DNA from: Cladopsammia gracilis
Lineage: Eukaryota > Cnidaria > Anthozoa > Scleractinia > Dendrophylliidae
Length of the DNA stretch: 64,000 nt
Assembly: GCA_022457155.1 (NCBI GenBank)
Contig: JAJGOT010000261.1
Location: 623,001 to 687,000 of the forward strand
Reading direction: 5' to 3'
Shown here piece after piece: positions 34,088-46,419 of the stretch (positions are counted from its first letter, which is position 1; the number at the start of each line of letters is the position of its first letter). Below the pieces are notes generated by a model, which was not told the origin of the DNA, did no database searches, and saw nothing but the letters and a program-made list of their open reading frames with translations. Made by a program: the position numbers and the translations under genes.

Positions 34088-34487
34088 AGGTCGGCACACA
34101 CGGGATGTCTAGTCGCCTAGCTTTGTGTACACTATTTACTTTCGGCAAAAAATCTAGTCGTAGCGATCAAATTTGGTCGTGGCGTCTGGTTGAAAAATTC
34201 AAAATGGTTACATTAAAGCGACTAGCGGACTTGTTGCGGCGACTAGTCTCAACAATCTCCTCGTGTGCACTACTCATGCAAAGTGTCGCTGCAACTGAAT
34301 AAAAGAATTAGCCAATCAACCAAGTCAAACTGTTTCTGGATCAAGTCGCCTCGCGTGTACTGCATGTTCGTGAGACTAGTCGCTGCGAGCAAATAAGAGG
34401 AAAACGGCCAATAAAAAACGAATTCAAATCAGTCGCAAGTCTTGTCGTGTAACCAACTGAAGGCGACTTGTCGCATCGTGTGTGGTA
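34088..34487. mobile_element. TIR element with repeated 'gcgactag' units
   Basis: Ends ggtcggcacacacg... and ...cgtgtgtggtat are loosely inverted. The interior has many short copies of cgactag/ctagtcgc on both strands. A diverged non-autonomous DNA element is the best reading. Confidence 0.6.
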
Positions 34488-34879
34488 TAGCAAACGGCAT
34501 AGCTTATTCCCTTAATTTTCATGTAAATTACGCAGCCAAGCAACATTAAGGCGATTGGATATTCTTGCTAGAGGCTACTTGAATCGTTTCAACGTAATTT
34601 TTAGTTGCCATGGTTTTCTTTGTTCTTTTCGGGTATACATATTCAACAAACCCCTGATAATTGCCAACTCTATGAAAAGCTGGTAGCGGCTTTGATTGCA
34701 ACAGAGGATTGAAACAATATAACAATACCAAAACAATGGAATATACCGGCCGGGTGCTCCCGGGGATATAGCATTTGGAATTTTTAACTGGGGCCCGGCA
34801 GCCGTTGGTATAAGTTTCTGTGTTGTCAACCAGAAAGATGAAAGATGAAGCTTTTTTTGAGATCGAATAATTAAGTAAG

Positions 34880-35022
34880 GGTTAGACAATGAACGCGAGT
34901 GTTCTATGGGATATAGTGCCTCGAGAATAGATAGAAGGCCACGAGGGCGTAGCCCGAGTGGCACTTCTATCTAATGCGAGAGGCGCTATATCCCATAGGA
35001 CACGAGCGTTCATTGTCTAACC
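34880..35022. mobile_element. Near-palindromic element
   Basis: ggttagacaatgaacgcgag and its mirror ctcgagcg-type end (cgagcgttcattgtctaacc) bound two arms that also share tatgggatatag/ctatatcccata. Loop centre near 34945. Confidence 0.85.
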
Positions 35023-35275
35023 GTCCTAGAAAATGGTCGTATCCGCGAAGAAACCATACTTTATGCTGTTATTTTGTTCTGGATGTCACCGTAATGTTGG
35101 TAGAATTTTACGAATAACAATGCTTTTCTTTCTTTGGAGTTTTATTTATTCTTTGTTGTTTTGATGGCTCATTTGCTCCGGCTATGAGCCCGTATACAGA
35201 GCTCGAGGAACTTGAGGCCGTCCTTGCCACTCTACATTTACTTGCTTTTGAGAGCGTAGACATATCCGCGAGTGC

Positions 35276-35790
35276 TTGGGGGATGAATTCGATAAAAGTG
35301 CACGTTTCCAAAAGCCTACCACAGTGAACGAAACTGAGCAAAGAGAAAGAGACAGAATTCCAAAGAAAACTCGACAACGTACTGCGTGGTCGGTAAACGT
35401 CTATCGAGCCTGGGCTGAATTCCGAAACACACAAATTGAAACCTTTGGAGATGAGTATAGGTCCGTTCCAGTTGATTTGGGCACCACCCCCGTGGAAGAG
35501 TTAATTACTGGCTCACAAGATTTATATTGTCGTCATGAGAGGTGATGGCAAGCCGTACCCGGCGAACTCATTGTATTCAATTTCAACTGGATTGCTGAGA
35601 CATTTCCGCGAAGACTTGAAGAGGTATGATCTGAACATTCTATATATAAAGACGACCGTCACTTTCCTTTCAGTCGTTTAGAAAAGCCTTGGATTCCAGA
35701 ATGAAAGAAATGACCAGCGCTGGTATTGGCACAAAAAGAAATTCAGCGGATCCTTTGACGGTGGAAGACGAGGAACAGTTATACTCATTA
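35276..35790 (+). pseudogene. Crypton-type/DUF3504 protein fragment, frameshifted
   Basis: Three consecutive frames carry pieces of one protein. 35276-35545 encodes IPKKTRQRTAWSVNVYRAW. An overlapping frame at about 35531-35680 encodes RGDGKPYPANSLYSI then LLRHFREDLKRYDLNILYIK. A third frame at about 35681-35790 encodes FRKALDSRMKEMTSAGIGTK followed by DPLTVEDEEQLY. These match, in order, the domain I know from Crypton transposons and their host relatives (KIAA1958, QRICH1, ZMYM proteins). No tyrosine-recombinase catalytic part is visible downstream. The frameshifts show it is broken, although one shift (ctttcctttcag) could be an acceptor. Confidence 0.72.
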
Positions 35791-36914
35791 GTATGCTCTA
35801 TTTTCTCTAATTGGCTGAGTGGGTATGACCATTTTCTAATGGATTGTTAAAGCATTTAACTAGAAATATAAGACTTATAGTTGATCGACGTTTCGATGTT
35901 CAGTAATACATCAAACACGAAGATGAGTCAGTTTCATCAGGATTTCTAAACACTGAGAAGTGCTCATTGCTTTTTTAAACCAACTTCTGAAGCTGATTGG
36001 ATACCTAATGAAACACTCTTATGAGTGTTTGATATACCTTCTCAACTAAAATCGCCAAAATCCGTACTAATTAAAGTTAAGGTGGCATTCCTGCGTGCAT
36101 TATGGAATATCTTTGCACAAATTGGAGGAATCTGATTGAACATTCAAATGTTTTCTGTAATAACTGGTTTCTCAACCCCATGTTGTTTGCGATTAAGTAA
36201 TGATCCGCATATTAAAGAAGGATAGCGCTGAACGGCAATGGAATGTCAAGCACGATGGAATGTCAAGTTTTTTCATTGTTAGAACTAGTGATCTCATTGG
36301 CCTAGATTCAAAAACCGCTAAAAAGTTAAGGTTCAAGGTGCATTTTGTCTAATTTTTTTAAGGTTTCAAGTAATTTGAGACCCAATCGCACAACATACAA
36401 TTTTTAAAAGATATTGTATTTGGGGGACTTCATCAAAGAAGCAAAATTATTAGCTATTGTCTTCTGCTTTTCTGATTGAACGAACATTTCCTAAAATTTA
36501 TTTGACGCAAATAGATTTTCTTTATTTTTATAATGAAATATAATTATTAACCATCAGCTCCTCCTCTATTCTTGAAATCAAAGATATTCTATGTGGGGAA
36601 AGAGCTAATGCCGCAGAACAATGAAGTTTGCTATCGTTCTTATGTGGAACAATACTTAAAGATCTCGAGCTCTTGTGTTCCCTAAAAATATAATGCGTCG
36701 CTTTGTAAAACAAGATACATCGAAACGTCAATTAATATTTCTAGTTAAATGAAGCGTTTTGTCGGGCTTTTAGTTTGGCAATATATTTCTCTGTTTATAT
36801 TGATTTCCCTTCTTAATATTCCTCTCAGTACATTTCCTGCAACAAATTCACCCCGATTTTCTACGTAACGTACGCCATTACAGCACGGAAAAAGAACCGC
36901 TGATGTGGTTTATT
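35791..36914. other. Spacer, no gene seen
   Basis: AT-rich. A weak inverted repeat ('aaacactcttatgagtgttt') lies near 36014. Nothing else recognised. Confidence 0.4.
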
Positions 36915-37322
36915 AAAGGGAACCTCCATTGTTATAACAAATTGACGTTAAATTGTTGGAAATAAAGTCTAAATTAACAGTTTTAACAGTTTTAGTGTAC
37001 AAAAAAATGGATATGAAAATCGCCGATTTTCGCTTTTAAATTTCCAGCGCGCCGCCATTTTAAATATTTGTGACGTGTTACGGTTGTCTAATTGTTGTAA
37101 ACAAAAGAATTTCGATTCTTAACAATAGCGGCAACCGTAACACGTTATAATAATTCAAAATGGCGGCGCGCGGGAAATTTAAATGCGAAAATAGGCGATA
37201 TTTATATCCATTTTATTTGTACACTAAAATTATATTTGCACCTGTTCTTTTAAAAATTTAAATTTCGACTTTATTTACAACAATTTAACGTCAATTTGTT
37301 CTGACAATGGAGGTCCCCTTTT
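36915..37322. mobile_element. Foldback MITE, about 400 bp
   Basis: aaggggacctccattgt-like ends face each other (aagggaacctccattgtta / acaatggaggtcccctt). Inner blocks aaatttccagcgcgccgcca and tggcggcgcgcgggaaattt, and tgttacggttgtc and caaccgtaaca, are also mirrored. Confidence 0.9.
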
Positions 37323-37676
37323 ATTGAATTTTTAGTTGTCAGCAAAAGACGACTTAATCAATGTCATCACTACATGAAACTGTCGCGAACCAAAAAAGAA
37401 AATTTTGGCAACAAAACTGTGACTAAAGTTGTTCAAAAATTTGAACAAAAAAAAAATTACTTCGATTACTCCTTAATTCACAACCCAGTCTTGGTTAATT
37501 GCGAAACACTAGGTTTCAGCGAAGCATAAGATCTTGAAATAAATAAATAAACAAATACATAAAGGAGAGCTATTGACGTTTATATTTCATTTTAATCGTC
37601 TAATTCGTCATGCAAGTCCACTGTGATTATTTACCAAAAACCATTTGAAATGCAATAACCACACTTCTTCTTACAA

Positions 37677-38036
37677 CTTAAACACGAAGTTCCGGTATAA
37701 AAGGCTTAGCTCCTCCCCCATTTCACACCTTTCGGGTATGAAATGTAAATTAAGGCGTCTTTCAGTCACAAAACGTGGTTAACTTGCGCGTCCTTTAAAT
37801 ATAATTTGCTTTAAAAATCTAATAAACCAAGATTTTACCTAAGTAAAAAAAAAAGAAATAGAAGTTCATAAAGACTTCTTATATAACTTTCATAAAGTTT
37901 TTCCAAATTGTGTTAGCAATAGTCTTAGTAATGATGCATGCTGTTTGTCAGTTGTTAATGCTTCAGTGGTCGATTGACGACTGGAGGTGAGAATGGCTAG
38001 ACCAGGCTCCTTTTATACCGGAACTTCGTGCTTAAG
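37677..38036. mobile_element. Inverted-repeat element, about 360 bp
   Basis: cttaaacacgaagttccggt plus ataaaaggc at the left and the inverse at the right (ttttataccggaacttcgtg, cttaag). Arms about 28 bp; the interior is AT-rich. Confidence 0.85.
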
Positions 38037-38330
38037 GCAATCAGATGTCTCATTTCCTAGGTAACACAGTACCATATGGAAAGCACTCTCTACGCTATCT
38101 ATAGGCGCAAAGTTAAGAGAAAAATTATCTACAGCTGATAGATTAGCAAAACCGTTAAATGCTCAGGCCGAATGCTTTTAAAAACAAGATTCGTAAATGC
38201 GACATAACTTTGCTGATGTATGATGGTTGCAAATTTTACCATTTTTTTCTCAAAGTTTTAGTTGTTATTATTGAATTACTAGATTATTGGATCAGTATAA
38301 ATTATATATAGATCTTAGATTAATATTAGT

Positions 38331-38397
38331 AACAAAAATAGAAAATACTAAAAACTATTATGAGTCATAATAGTTTTTAGTATTTTCTATTTTTGTT
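38331..38397. repeat. Perfect 33-bp palindrome with a 1-base centre
   Basis: The 33-base arm starting aacaaaaatagaaaatacta is followed by one g and then by its exact reverse complement. It should extrude as a cruciform or fold as an RNA hairpin. Confidence 0.95.
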
Positions 38398-41300
38398 AAT
38401 GTATTTACTTTGTGTCCCCAAATTAGTATGGGATTCTCCCAGGCTGTAACGGTTTGACACTTTAATAAAGTTTTCATCTTGACTATCTGTCTATCTAAAT
38501 TACTAATTGGTATTTTTTGTGTCAAGGCCTGTAAATTGGAAATCTCTGTTAATTTTCACCGATGAAATTCAACTTTTTTTCCGGTTGTGACGGATGATTG
38601 TCATATTTTCCGCCATCTTGGATAACGTCACAAGACTGAGATTACGTCACGTGACACTTGATAGACCAGATAATGTTCGTACTTCTTGGAAAGTAAATGC
38701 TCATGAAGATATAATGTTATCCTTTCTTTATAGTCGGGTAGAAAGTATATATAGACCATAAATAACATCTTTAATTTTTCTCTGGGAAGCGGAAAAGTTC
38801 ATTTATAGTCTCAGAAAGATTGCACGTTTGCTATCACAACAAAACATGCTCAACGAAAAGTTGCTTTTAAATGAATAACTACTGAAAAGCTTGCAAATTC
38901 TGTCTTCCCAGAATTCATTGTCTGCATTGTATCATATTTCTTATTGTTTATATTTTATTCCCGAGAACGAGTTTTCAATTAAGGGTATAAAGAGATGGGA
39001 AAATATAGACTCACTGCCGACAGAATCTAATTTCAAAACTGTAGATTTCTACACATCTGTTTTATTTTAAAACTCAAGCTGAACTACATGAAAAAAATAT
39101 AAAATGGTGGAAAAGATATTATCAAGGCCTACGAAATGAAGACCAAAAAGCTAGCAGATCAAAAAATTGTACACAAATATGTTGATACATATCTTTTTTA
39201 TACTGAGTTATTCCTGTGATAAATTTATGAAGGGTCTAAAAGAAGTATGTCATCGTTTTAGTCGTTAACTTTGAAAAGCCAGAAGGCATATTTATAACAG
39301 TGGAAACACAAAAATAATGGTCAAGTTTTGTTCATAATTATTCTACTAGTGCATTAAGAGTAAAAGTAAGTGTCTTGGGCTGCAGATGGCCAGGATGGAA
39401 ATGAATTGCAACTTGAAAACAATTTGGGGAATATTTTTTATCGTAATTAATATATATATAGTGTCTTGGAAAACTCAAGAAAATCGAAACTCTTTTGTGC
39501 ATGACATAGGTACTTAGTTTTAATTTGGGCGATTTTGCCACGAAAATGTCAAAATTCCCATGATAAGTAATGTATGTAAAGACCTTAAAAAAGCCTGTAG
39601 TAGTGAAGTTGTCTTAAGGCGTTAATCGATCTTGTTTACAAAGATTATTCGTTTGTTATGTTTGGCTTAACCTTATCCTTTATTCTTGCCGCAGTTAATC
39701 TCAAGGGTTATTCATTTGAATAAAAAACACATTGCAATTCAAAATGTTATTAAGGGCTCAGTAACAAATTTGGGAAAAACAAACTGTTTCAGTGTTTACT
39801 GATACTGAAAAAAATGAATGGATTGACTGTTTCTTTCTTCGCCGAACGTGGCTTCATCACATAGAAACAACTTTAATTGAAATTGTTTTATCTGATCTCA
39901 GCAAACCAATACAAATCGAAATGGAATATTCATACATTACTACCCGTTTTCTTTTTTTATGACTTAATGATATATTTCTATAATATATATGTATATTAAA
40001 CAATGTATAATCAACGAAACGCACAGATTCCACAACTTGTTGGTGCATCCAATTAATGCGTACATGTAACATAACGTCTGATGGACGGTCAGCTATCGGT
40101 AAAAGTTCTCAACAAATTACTTTTGTTTCACAAATTTAAAATTGAAGTTGCGGCTTGGTAATATTGAAAGTAAGATATTCGATGTTGTCCAACTCAGAAA
40201 ATTATAATTTATAAGCGGTATATATTAATATATTAACCGTATGTCAGTTTCTTTTGATTCTGACTATTATAGTTTAGCAGCTTGTTTCGTCTCTTTAGCC
40301 GTTGTCGGTATTTCATAACTTGTTCGTTGAAACATTTGGCCGCGAAAACATGAGATTCAACCATTTACGTTACCAAGCTGAACATGCCAATCTTATTTTC
40401 AATCGGAAGATTCCGGCAATGCCTACAAACCATTCGTATTGAATTTTACCGTCTGTTTGCAATCATCGGTTGTGTACTTTGCGCCTTAGGATAACCGTTG
40501 ATAACCTGATGATCAAATAAAGTCTTCAATAAACTTACCTCAGAATCAGCTTTCCATGAAAAACATTTTTAAAAAATTCTCGTCTTCAAATCTTCCGTTT
40601 CATTCCGTCAAGTATTCCGTCTAAGCTTGGTTGAAAAACCAATAACTTCAAATCAATTTTGAGCCGCGTAATATGATCTGTTTGTTTGGCTTCTTGAAAG
40701 CGCATAATTGATTTTCTCCGTAACTTATTCATAAATTCTCTTCGAAGTTTGTAATCAATTTTCTCCGTAACGTTACTGATCCAAAAATTATCTTCCAAGC
40801 GGCGATTACACTCGGGAAAAAAACCCTGTCTGAAAATCAAAACAAAATAAAACAAGCTTGAGCGAGTCTCCAAGTTATACCTGCAAGAAAGCAGACAGCT
40901 GTACTTTTTATTTTTTTCCTGTTCAATTGCCATGAAAATCCTTTTTAGCCTGCCGGATTTCATGGGTCGGATCTCATTAGCGTTTCGAGCTCCGCTAACC
41001 TCATGCTGCTTGAGATAACAAATTATCTCAGAGGCCTTTTGTGAGTCTCGTTATAGCAACTGAAAAATAATTCGTAAGAAAACGGAAGATTTAAACCGGC
41101 CGGTACCGAGCAACACAAAACCGGACATGGAAATTTCTATTTGAAGATTATCTCTGAAAAAGGCTTAAAAAAATGTCAGCTGGAATTATCGAAAAACACA
41201 GCAAGTGTTCGATTCCCAACGTTAATTTAGGTTGATTTATGTTTTGGTTTAAGATAGAAAGTTTTGTCTTCGAAATGAAAACATAATCTTTTTCACATAT

Positions 41301-41913
41301 TGAGGTAAAAATAGAAATAAAGAAATTTCTAGAAAGAGATGCACTTTTTCTCTGGCAGTTTTTAATTGCACCCGCAAGTCGGTTTTCGAGTTTTGTATAG
41401 CAAACAAATAACAAATATACGGACTGTCTTTTACATATTCAGAAATTATTTAACAACAGACAACTTTTAGAGGTAACCATTAAGGAGTCAAGGACGTTTT
41501 GAGTTGCCATATTAATAAGCTATTGAAATTTAGACCACCCAAAACCACTTTCAAAACTCGGCTTTTTAGCGGATCAATGGACAATTGAGATGTTGGGTTA
41601 TTTATTTTACGGTTTTTATAGCTTGCTATGAGATTCAATTCACGTGTCTGGTGTCCTACCGAGTATAGCAACAACAGTAAATTATGATCGATTGACCGCT
41701 CACAAGCAGGAATGAATCATTAATTTGTCAATGCATTGACTTCCATTTCGGTAAATAGATAAAATGAAAGGCAAGCATTTTTCGAAGTTTTGTCTTGCTG
41801 TTTTTGATTTTTTTTACTAGCTCTTTCTTTTAACTACAGCGGTTTTCTTTTTGTTTTCATACCAAAAAATTGCCCCCTGAAACGAGACATTTGCTCCGGG
41901 CATGCGCGTTACT
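38398..41913. other. Long spacer, no gene seen
   Basis: AT-rich, with scattered short ORFs of no recognisable family and no convincing splice sites around them. Nothing repetitive stood out. Confidence 0.4.
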
Positions 41914-42155
41914 AAGGTCGTGTTCTATTGGGATCAACCGTTTCAACCTAAACCGGTTTTGGTTGATTTGGTTAAGGTGTCCCAATAGAACACTTTACAA
42001 CCATTTTCGGTTTCAACCATTTCAACCAGTTTCAAAGCTGGTTGAAATGGTTGATCAACCAAACCAACCGAAAACGGTTTTTTCCCAATAGAACACGAAA
42101 AAAATCCAACCAACCCAACCAACCGAAAATGGTTGATCCCAATAGAACACGGCCT
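41914..42155. mobile_element. Inverted-repeat element with internal copies of its ends
   Basis: Ends aaggtcgtgttctattggga and tcccaatagaacacggcct are inverted copies. The phrase cccaatagaacac also occurs at about 41978 and 42086, and 'ggttga'/'tcaacc' units fill the interior on both strands. Confidence 0.88.
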
Positions 42156-44980
42156 AAAATAAACTAGAAATGCCCATGAGCAGTTGAGCTCGAACGGCCT
42201 GGGCGCTAGTCCGCGCAAGTCACCAATAGAAGCAAAATGGGCTCAGTCGAAGCATATTCGGCACTGAAAAAATGGCAAAATGACGGGATCATTTTGCCAG
42301 TATAATGGCAAAATGACGGAAATAGAGGCAAATGTCATCCAATTTGTTGCCATGATTACTCTGGAGACAATGACCTTTCAATTAATTTATATGTTTCTTA
42401 TGTTTTTTTTCTTGCTGATTCTTGCCAGTGTTTGAAATAGGATACCATTTAACATAAATTAAATATATTTCTTGCTAAGACTATGACTTGGATGAGCATA
42501 TTGCAGGCGCTCAGTAAGCAGGAAGCGACAGATACTCAGCCTGCTAAGGAAAACGCTATTACGCCAACACTTTCCCCAGTCTCCTCCCCGTGGCGGAAGC
42601 AAGGAGACTGGAACTTAACATCATTTACTACAACTTCCAGAATCCTTCAGGGTTTTGTTATATTGAAGGATTACAAAATGTAAAATAACGCCATCATGTA
42701 AAATCGTCTATTTCGATATACAGACGAAAGGTATTGAAGATACCAGGCTGTCTAAATAACTACAACAAGAATATGAGTTGAAACGTAATTAACATAACGC
42801 TGGTATAATCTGAATCATAATATCACAGTTGGCGCAATGCCAAGAGGAGAGGTTAGACATTTTTCTCGACAAAATTACGAGCAGAGTGGCGCCGAAAGGA
42901 ACATTAATTTTAGTCAGTTTAAGCTTGTTTAAAGAACGCGCATCAAGCCATAAACAAAGGTCGTTCGTTCCAAACTTTATTGTGTGCAACCTCACTTACA
43001 GTGAGACCACATGAACCGAGGCCATCCAGACAAATTTTGTGACAAATTTTGAAATTAGCCAATCACAAGTCGAGATCTTAACAATAAAATAGCGCATAAT
43101 TATACTTGACCAGTTGTTTTGTACCGCCGAGTGCAAAATGTAAATTTGAACTGCGCGCTGTGTCGAGAATTTTCCGATGACCAAAAAGGCAAAAAAAGAA
43201 TTACCGCGTTTGGATAAATCAATCCGGAAGGTATAGTGCTAACGGCTCCGAAACACAAATTCTACTTGTCTGAGGAAGTTTTGAATTTATATCACATTGG
43301 CACTTCTCAGCAAGAAATAGCTCGTGAGATGAAAACCGTGTGTATCACAGGCGTGTAGGAAAGCAAATATCATCAATGCCTTTTTATCAATTCTCGGAGT
43401 TCTGATTGTTGAAACAAAAAATCAACAAAGAAGCGAATTGTTTGCTACGTGACAAAAGAGAGCAACGTTTGCGGCGAATAAATTAGATGCATCACAGTCG
43501 CTCAGGAGCCGATAACTCTCATGAAAAGAAAGTTTAATAACATTCAAAACAGCGGTATTTTCCTCCTGTCTTCAAACGAATAATTCACTGCAGTTTGCTC
43601 CCGATTTCTTAACTCAACAGCACAAATCGCGAGGGACATAGTAGCACTATTTTCCGAAAAAAAAAAACTACGAACTATCTGTGCGGATCCGCTCGTTTAT
43701 CTGTGGTTACTTGTTATCCAGCGACCGTACACTGAAAGCGGGTATTTGACATTTTATACAAAATGTTCACGTTACTTTATAGCGGAGCTCTCGCTGGCCG
43801 AAGGCTGCGGAGCCCCATGCTCACAGAACCTACACCCGTCATTTTTCATGGTCATGGCTAGCGGAATGTTTCGCGGGCGCACGGCCGTGACATGTGTGTC
43901 GGAGCGTCGCGCAAGGCTAACTCGTGGGCGCGTATGACGTCGCGCGGCTACACGGCCGAATGTCACGTCAGCTCGGTAAACACTTTGATGTTTTGCTGTG
44001 TTTTATAGCGGAGAAAACCGTTTCAAATTACAGTCGTTATTTCCCTGCATTTTTTCGAGGTTTGCTACTCAAGACAGGGATACTAATTAAGGGATACTCG
44101 GAAACCGATATAGTGGAAAAAGAAGCTAAAGAGCTTTCAGGGATAAAATCTTGCTTACTTCGAGGAACTTCATACGTTTTTATCAATGCGGGAGCAATGC
44201 GGAGAGATGTTTCTCACTTCGGATTTCAGAACTGAAGAAGCGGAGATGTTAATAATTTCCAGCAGTCGAGCGACTTAAAGGTAAAACAAAATACATTTTT
44301 CGATGGGAATTTATATTGATATCAATCTGTGCTTGACTTTTTCTTTGTGGTCTGGTAAGTTTTGGAGAACTGTTTATAAAACTTGCTCTAATTCAGTCGT
44401 TTCATGATTTCTTTCATCGAAGACAGCCTGGCCTCGATGCACTATAAATGGTTTGCGTTTCGCTTTTAAACATAAATTATGGAAATTGTCGATTTTTATG
44501 TGTTTGTTCATTCAATACATAGGATAAAAAGCGATTTTATGTATAAAACAAAACAAGACTTGGATTTTATAGTTCTAACTTCACTTGCGTGGCCTTATGC
44601 AAATATGTTTGTGTATGGTTTGCAATTTTGATTTGTAAATCAGTTTCTCGGGCAATTTTTGATAAGCAACAGATGTATTTTATTCTGAAATTAGTCATAC
44701 TAGTTATTCTAGACCGAGAGAAAGTTATTTTTTGTGAACTTTTGTACGGTCTTAATGTACTGTGCAAACGGTCGCGTAATTCTGTTTTTGAGAATTGCTA
44801 AAATTGAAAAAAAGCGCGGTCGTCAATCTTAATTCTTGTGCTTCCGACTTTTCACCTCAGTTAAGTTTATCATCGGCTTCCTGTTCAGAGAGCTACGCTG
44901 TTAGGCTCAGCCTATCTATATATATTATTACACATTGTGACTCGACTCGTAGCACTCTGGAGAGCGAATTCAAAAAGTTG
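42156..44980. other. Spacer with a GC-rich block and a possible transposase scrap
   Basis: About 43258-43359 translates to KFYLSEEVLNLYHIGTSQQE then IAREMKT, which looks like a helix-turn-helix start of a transposase but is otherwise broken. About 43780-43990 is clearly GC-richer than its surroundings (gcgggcgcacggccgtgac, tgacgtcgcgcggctacacg) with no recognised gene. No other feature. Confidence 0.4.
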
Positions 44981-44984
44981 TGGA

Positions 44985-45085
44985 TTGATGAGCCGAATTC
45001 GCCGGATACGTGTGGACGGAAGGCCAATCCGCAACAAAAAAGTTGCGGATTCAAAAATATCCGGATAAGTGTGGACGGGGCCTTA
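44985..45085. mobile_element. Terminus of a DNA element ending 'gtgtggacggggcc'
   Basis: tccgcaac / gttgcgga and the repeated 'ccggata(c/a)gtgtggacgg' suggest tandem or inverted element ends. The partner terminus was not found. Confidence 0.5.
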
Positions 45086-45124
45086 GGGTCGGTTATTTAA
45101 TGTATGTAGAAACGTTTTTGTGAT

Positions 45125-45222
45125 ATGTAGCTAGAAACACGGCCCCACAAGCAAGATTTTTGCTTTAACTTGTATCGCGCATAAATAAAGGATGTTGTTG
45201 TTGTTGTTGTTGTTGTTGTTGA
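45125..45222 (+). mobile_element. Possible LINE 3' end with a (TTG)n tail
   Basis: The segment 'ggccccacaagcaagatttt...aataaagga' followed by ten TTG triplets looks like the 3' UTR and repeat tail of a CR1/L2-type LINE. No reverse-transcriptase sequence precedes it, so the copy would be 5'-truncated. Confidence 0.5.
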
Positions 45223-45367
45223 AGTCCAACTTAAACCGCGGTTTAAGACAATTAATGAACCTCCACATCTGTATATAAGTGGGTCATTTTGAGAAGATAA
45301 ATGTTTCTCTTGTCTGTGCTATGTGCCTTCTAGACAGTGTTTACGGTAAATAACGTTCACATTTAAA

Positions 45368-45548
45368 GGTGGTTTTCACTAGCGCATAAGCATATAAGCA
45401 CAAGCCAACATACGCAGACTCAGTAACATGTTGATCATTAGTGCCTATTGTTCTGTTTTGTTCAAACAATTGGAACTAATGAATAACATATTACTGAGTC
45501 TGATTATGTTGGCTTGTGCTTATGCTTATGCGCTAGTGAAAACCAGCC
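45368..45548. mobile_element. Empty copy of the outer element seen at 7358-7849
   Basis: Termini ggtggttttcactagcgcat and gcgctagtgaaaaccagcc match the outer element at 7358-7849, with no inserts. The core is inverted relative to the first copy. It yields an accidental ORF that should not be taken as a gene. Confidence 0.88.
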
Positions 45549-46419
45549 TTAAAGGGTCGGGGGGCCAGTTTGAAATTGGTTTAGATCGCGGTTTTGTTAT
45601 ACTGAACACCGTCTAAACTTCAGTTCGTTTAAATAACCGACCCGATGAAGAATCGCTATCAAATTAAAATGGAACCGGAGAGAAAGTTAGTCGATGTACA
45701 TAAAAACGTCTTCGAAAAATGAAAACAATCTTTGTTGACGGCTCTGTCTAATCACCGAAACTGCGAATCGCTCGCGGCGCCCGGTTTGCATGAAATGAGC
45801 GGCCCTTAATTTACTTTGGATTGTTCAAAATTTCTTTACTACTGGCTTTGATTCCGGCCAACCCAGACGTTGTCATAAAAAATTCCATCTTGATTTATAC
45901 AAACTTGACAATTCTTCATTGTTATTATTGGGCAATGAAAAATTATGGATACCGAAGGTTTGAAACACATCACACAGTTCATAATTTGAACTGCCAGTAT
46001 AATGTTGCGCTATTTCATTGTCTAGAACTCGACTTGTGATTGGCTAATTTCAATTTTTCTCAAAAGTTGTCTGGGTGGCCTTGGTTCGTGTGGTCGCACT
46101 GTAAAAGCGTTTTCTGAGATGGAGAGTTTCAAATTTTCGGTATCAAATTCACAAACGAAGATGACCACTGCGAACACCATTTGAAGAAACATGATGTTTA
46201 TGACGACACTGTTTAAACTTCTGTTTAAATACACACATCTCATTTTAGGTCAGAAAAAGTAAATGTTATACAGCCTTATAGATGGATATAAGACTGGGTA
46301 GAAATTAATTGTGTCACGTGACCTTCCGGCTTTGTAAGTAATGTTTCTTTAACTCAGCTGCGTAACAGACATGTAATTAGTAGATAAGTCATAATGAAGT
46401 GAAAATCAAAGGTTGTGCC
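45549..46419. other. Spacer, no gene seen
   Basis: No supported gene or clear repeat. The phrases 'aggtggttttcac' and 'ggtcggttattt' near its left edge belong to neighbouring elements. Confidence 0.4.

Noticed and set aside
45428..45616. 62-aa ORF resembling a peptide at 7.5 kb
   Set aside because: Similarity is due to two copies of the same non-coding inverted-repeat element.
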